Of a stretch of DNA of 6,632 nucleotides, positions 4,647 through 6,632 are shown one piece after another. Below the pieces are notes generated by a model. It ran no database searches and was not told the origin of the DNA. It saw only the letters and a program-made list of their open reading frames with translations. This DNA is from Euryarchaeota archaeon UBA125 (GTDB lineage: Archaea > Thermoplasmatota > Poseidoniia > Poseidoniales > Thalassarchaeaceae), in contig DAPV01000090.1 of the NCBI GenBank assembly GCA_002502625.1, positions 1 to 6,632 of the forward strand. Reading direction: 5' to 3'. The translations under genes and the position numbers were made by a program. The number at the start of each line of letters is the position of its first letter. The first letter of the stretch is position 1.

Positions 4647-6464
4647 TCATTCAACAGTGACTGATTTTGCTAGATTTCTAGGTCTGTCTACATTTCTATC
4701 TAGTTCAAGTGCTGTATGGTATGCAATTAATTGTAATGGAATTACACTAAGCATTGGACTCAATGATTCCTCTGTCGGAGGTATAGTGAAACAAATATCA
4801 CCATGTTCAGCGATATTATCTCCTTCGGTATGAATAAGGATTATTTTGGCACCTCTTGCTTTGCATTCTTGAATATTTGAAATCGTTTTATCTCTCTGAA
4901 TATCATCAGGAGCAACTACTACAACAGGACTTCCTTCTTCTAGCAGAGCAATCGGCCCATGCTTCATCTCACCAGCAGGATATGCTAAACAAGGGATATA
5001 TGCTATTTCCATTAATTTTAGAGCACCTTCTCGAGCTACTGGAGCGGAAAAACCTCTTCCAAGAAATAATACTGATTTAGCGTTCTTAATTGCTTGAACT
5101 GCATCCTCATAAGGAGCAGGTGAATTAATGATAGATTCTGCTTGTGTTGGAAGTTCTCTCATTGCCTTGACTAAAGAACGTCCTGCTGCTCGTGGAAGGT
5201 TTCGGGAACGCCCAATTTGAAGAGCAAATAAATTCAATGCTGCAATCATATTTGTAAATGCTTTAGTTGATGCAACCGCTTGTTCAGGACCAGAATGAAT
5301 GTAAACTCCATGGCCACATTGTCTGGCAATAGATGAGCCTACAACATTGATAACTCCTCTAACCTCGGCATCATTTTCTTGAATATACTTTACTGCAGAT
5401 AAAGTATCAGCAGTTTCACCAGACTGACTAACTGCAAAATGTAATGCTTTAGAATCAATCACCGGGTCATTTTGTCTAAATTCTGAAGCAACATGAGCAA
5501 AAGAGGGGACTCGAGCTAAATGTTCTATGGCTAAACGACCTACTTGAGCGGCATAAAGAGCAGTTCCACATCCTATTAATCGTACATGGGGAATAGCATT
5601 CATTCTTCTCTTAGACATATTCAATCCTCCTAATCTAGCAGTACCTTCACTCAACAAAGTTCTTCCTGAAATACATTGACGTAATGCTTCGGGCTGTTCG
5701 TGAATTTCTTTCAACATGAAATGTGGATAGTCACCGAGTTCCGAGTCACCCCATTGTTCTTCGATAGTTACTACCTTATGCTCAGTAGAACCTTCAATTC
5801 GATGAGTACTAAGTCCATCTTTAGATACTACTGCAAGATCTCCATCCTCTAGGTAAACTACCTGTTGAGTATGTTCTCCTAATGGATGTGGATCACTAGA
5901 AATAAACATTTCAGATTCCCCTAATCCTATTACTAACGGGGAACCATTTCTAGCACAAATGATTTGATTTGAATCATGAAACATTACACATAATCCCCAT
6001 GTACCTCGTAATACTTGTAATGCACTTCTAACTGAATCAAGAGGATCTAATCCTTCTTTACGTGCTCGTGAAATTAGATGAACAATGACTTCAGTATCAG
6101 TATCAGAATTGAAAGTAATATCTTCCTTTTCAAGAATTTTTCTAATCGCAGAAGAGTTCTCAATGATTCCATTATGAACAATTGCTATATTTTTGTCCAT
6201 AGAAAGATGAGGATGGGCATTATTGTTAGTCACCCCACCATGTGTAGCCCAACGAGTATGAGCAATTCCCATAGTTCCATCAATTTGATCAGGAAGAATG
6301 GATTCTAAATCTTGGATTCTCCCAATTACCTTATGAACTTCGATGGAATCATTCATTACTGCAATTCCTGAAGAATCATATCCTCGGTACTCAAGACGAT
6401 TCAGACCCTTGATCAGAATTGGCATAGCATTTCTGTCACCGATATATCCTATTATGCCACACAT
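4647..6464 (-). CDS. glmS: Glutamine--fructose-6-phosphate aminotransferase (isomerizing)
   Basis: This full-length 605-residue GlmS makes glucosamine-6-phosphate from fructose-6-phosphate and glutamine, the entry step to UDP-GlcNAc, in the cytosol. The protein begins Met-Cys-Gly-Ile-Ile-Gly, so Cys2 becomes the N-terminal glutaminase nucleophile after Met removal. Glutaminase motifs are HTRWATHG (69-76), NGIIEN (98-103) and SDTDTEV (120-126). The two SIS sugar-isomerase domains follow at about 285-420 and 455-590. Motifs there are GCGTALYA (298-305), SQSGETADT (346-354), VASTKAF (397-403), LGRG (468-471), Glu486 and PAGEMKHGP with His502. The invariant C-terminal tail DRPRNLAKSVTVE includes Lys600. 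All residues expected for activity appear present. The start at 6464 is fixed by Cys2. A GGAG about 10 bases upstream, inside the end of the preceding gene, can serve as ribosome binding site. It lies 5 bases behind the zinc-ribbon gene, so the two are probably co-transcribed. Confidence 0.97.
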   Translation of the reverse strand: MCGIIGYIGDRNAMPILIKGLNRLEYRGYDSSGIAVMNDSIEVHKVIGRIQDLESILPDQIDGTMGIAHTRWATHGGVTNNNAHPHLSMDKNIAIVHNGIIENSSAIRKILEKEDITFNSDTDTEVIVHLISRARKEGLDPLDSVRSALQVLRGTWGLCVMFHDSNQIICARNGSPLVIGLGESEMFISSDPHPLGEHTQQVVYLEDGDLAVVSKDGLSTHRIEGSTEHKVVTIEEQWGDSELGDYPHFMLKEIHEQPEALRQCISGRTLLSEGTARLGGLNMSKRRMNAIPHVRLIGCGTALYAAQVGRLAIEHLARVPSFAHVASEFRQNDPVIDSKALHFAVSQSGETADTLSAVKYIQENDAEVRGVINVVGSSIARQCGHGVYIHSGPEQAVASTKAFTNMIAALNLFALQIGRSRNLPRAAGRSLVKAMRELPTQAESIINSPAPYEDAVQAIKNAKSVLFLGRGFSAPVAREGALKLMEIAYIPCLAYPAGEMKHGPIALLEEGSPVVVVAPDDIQRDKTISNIQECKARGAKIILIHTEGDNIAEHGDICFTIPPTEESLSPMLSVIPLQLIAYHTALELDRNVDRPRNLAKSVTVE

Positions 6465-6469
6465 GGAAA

Positions 6470-6632
6470 TTAAACTCCAAATCTCTCATCACATACAGGA
6501 CAATCAACAACAGAAATACTTGGATCTCTTAGAGTAAATACGGCAGCACAAGAAGGACAAGATACTTCTCTATCCATCACCCCAAGAGTCGAAGGATTAG
6601 GAGGAGGGGGTAAATCTCCTAATGATGGAGAA
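6470..6632 (-). CDS. C-terminal end of a zinc-ribbon protein, 5'-partial
   Basis: On the minus strand one frame is open from the window edge to TAA at 6472-6470, giving the last 54 residues of a longer protein. They comprise a low-complexity linker with four consecutive prolines (DLPPPPNPST), then a compact double-CxxC module: CPSC, a 16-residue spacer and CPVC, ending DERFGV. Two CxxC knuckles at this spacing form a small zinc ribbon, as found at the ends of many archaeal membrane or regulatory proteins. The function of the whole protein cannot be told from this fragment. A Met just before the ribbon (codon at 6577-6575) could start a separate tiny protein, but the open frame continues without a stop, so a truncated larger gene is more likely. 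It is upstream of glmS on the same strand with a 5-base gap. Confidence 0.7.
   Translation of the reverse strand, partial: SPSLGDLPPPPNPSTLGVMDREVSCPSCAAVFTLRDPSISVVDCPVCDERFGV

Noticed and set aside
6465..6480. glmS ribozyme/riboswitch leader
   Set aside because: Only 5 bases separate glmS from the preceding gene, leaving no space for the ribozyme, which is known from Gram-positive bacteria.
1..6632. Defence island, CRISPR array, prophage or insertion sequence
   Set aside because: No direct-repeat array, transposase, integrase, terminal inverted repeats or phage-type genes are visible; nearly all the sequence is accounted for by chromosomal genes.

Overview
The window is AT-rich, gene-dense DNA with very short intergenic gaps. 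It most resembles an uncultured marine euryarchaeon of the Thermoplasmatota, such as Marine Group II / Poseidoniales. That placement is an inference. It rests on a phosphomevalonate dehydratase small subunit (archaeal mevalonate pathway), a single-domain KaiC/RAD55-type ATPase, Shine-Dalgarno-like sites of the archaeal GGAGGTGA type mixed with apparently leaderless starts, and TATA-like boxes near start codons. No rRNA, tRNA, mobile element or CRISPR array is visible, so the lineage is not proven.

Layout. Positions 3-3238 form a co-directional plus-strand block: the 3' end of an aconitase-X swivel-domain gene, an extended-SDR nucleotide-sugar epimerase/dehydratase, an MntR/DtxR-type metal-dependent repressor, and an unassigned integral membrane protein with about 12 helices. 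The membrane gene overlaps, tail to tail, a minus-strand Maf-family nucleotide pyrophosphatase (3222-3857). Maf is transcribed divergently from a KaiC/RAD55-like ATPase (about 3885-4646) across a very short shared promoter region. The ATPase gene abuts, with no spacer, a full-length minus-strand glmS (4647-6464). Upstream of glmS on the same strand, 5 bases away, is the C-terminal end of a zinc-ribbon protein that runs off the window.

How the genes fit together. Most are housekeeping: isoprenoid lipid synthesis (phosphomevalonate dehydratase), amino-sugar synthesis (GlmS) with a nucleotide-sugar SDR enzyme, and nucleotide-pool cleaning (Maf). The less explained part is the pair formed by an MntR-like regulator with all six expected metal ligands and the following multi-helix membrane protein. 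That protein has an HG-x-IM-x-F motif in helix 2 resembling heme-copper oxidase subunit I or NnrS-like proteins, but no recognisable CuB site. The other points worth a second look are the KaiC-like protein, whose P-loop has Met in place of the usual Gly before the Lys, and the compact divergent maf/ATPase control region, which contains a GGAGG/CCTCC inverted repeat around a candidate start codon. I found no convincing new defence or mobile system. The findings are modest leads.
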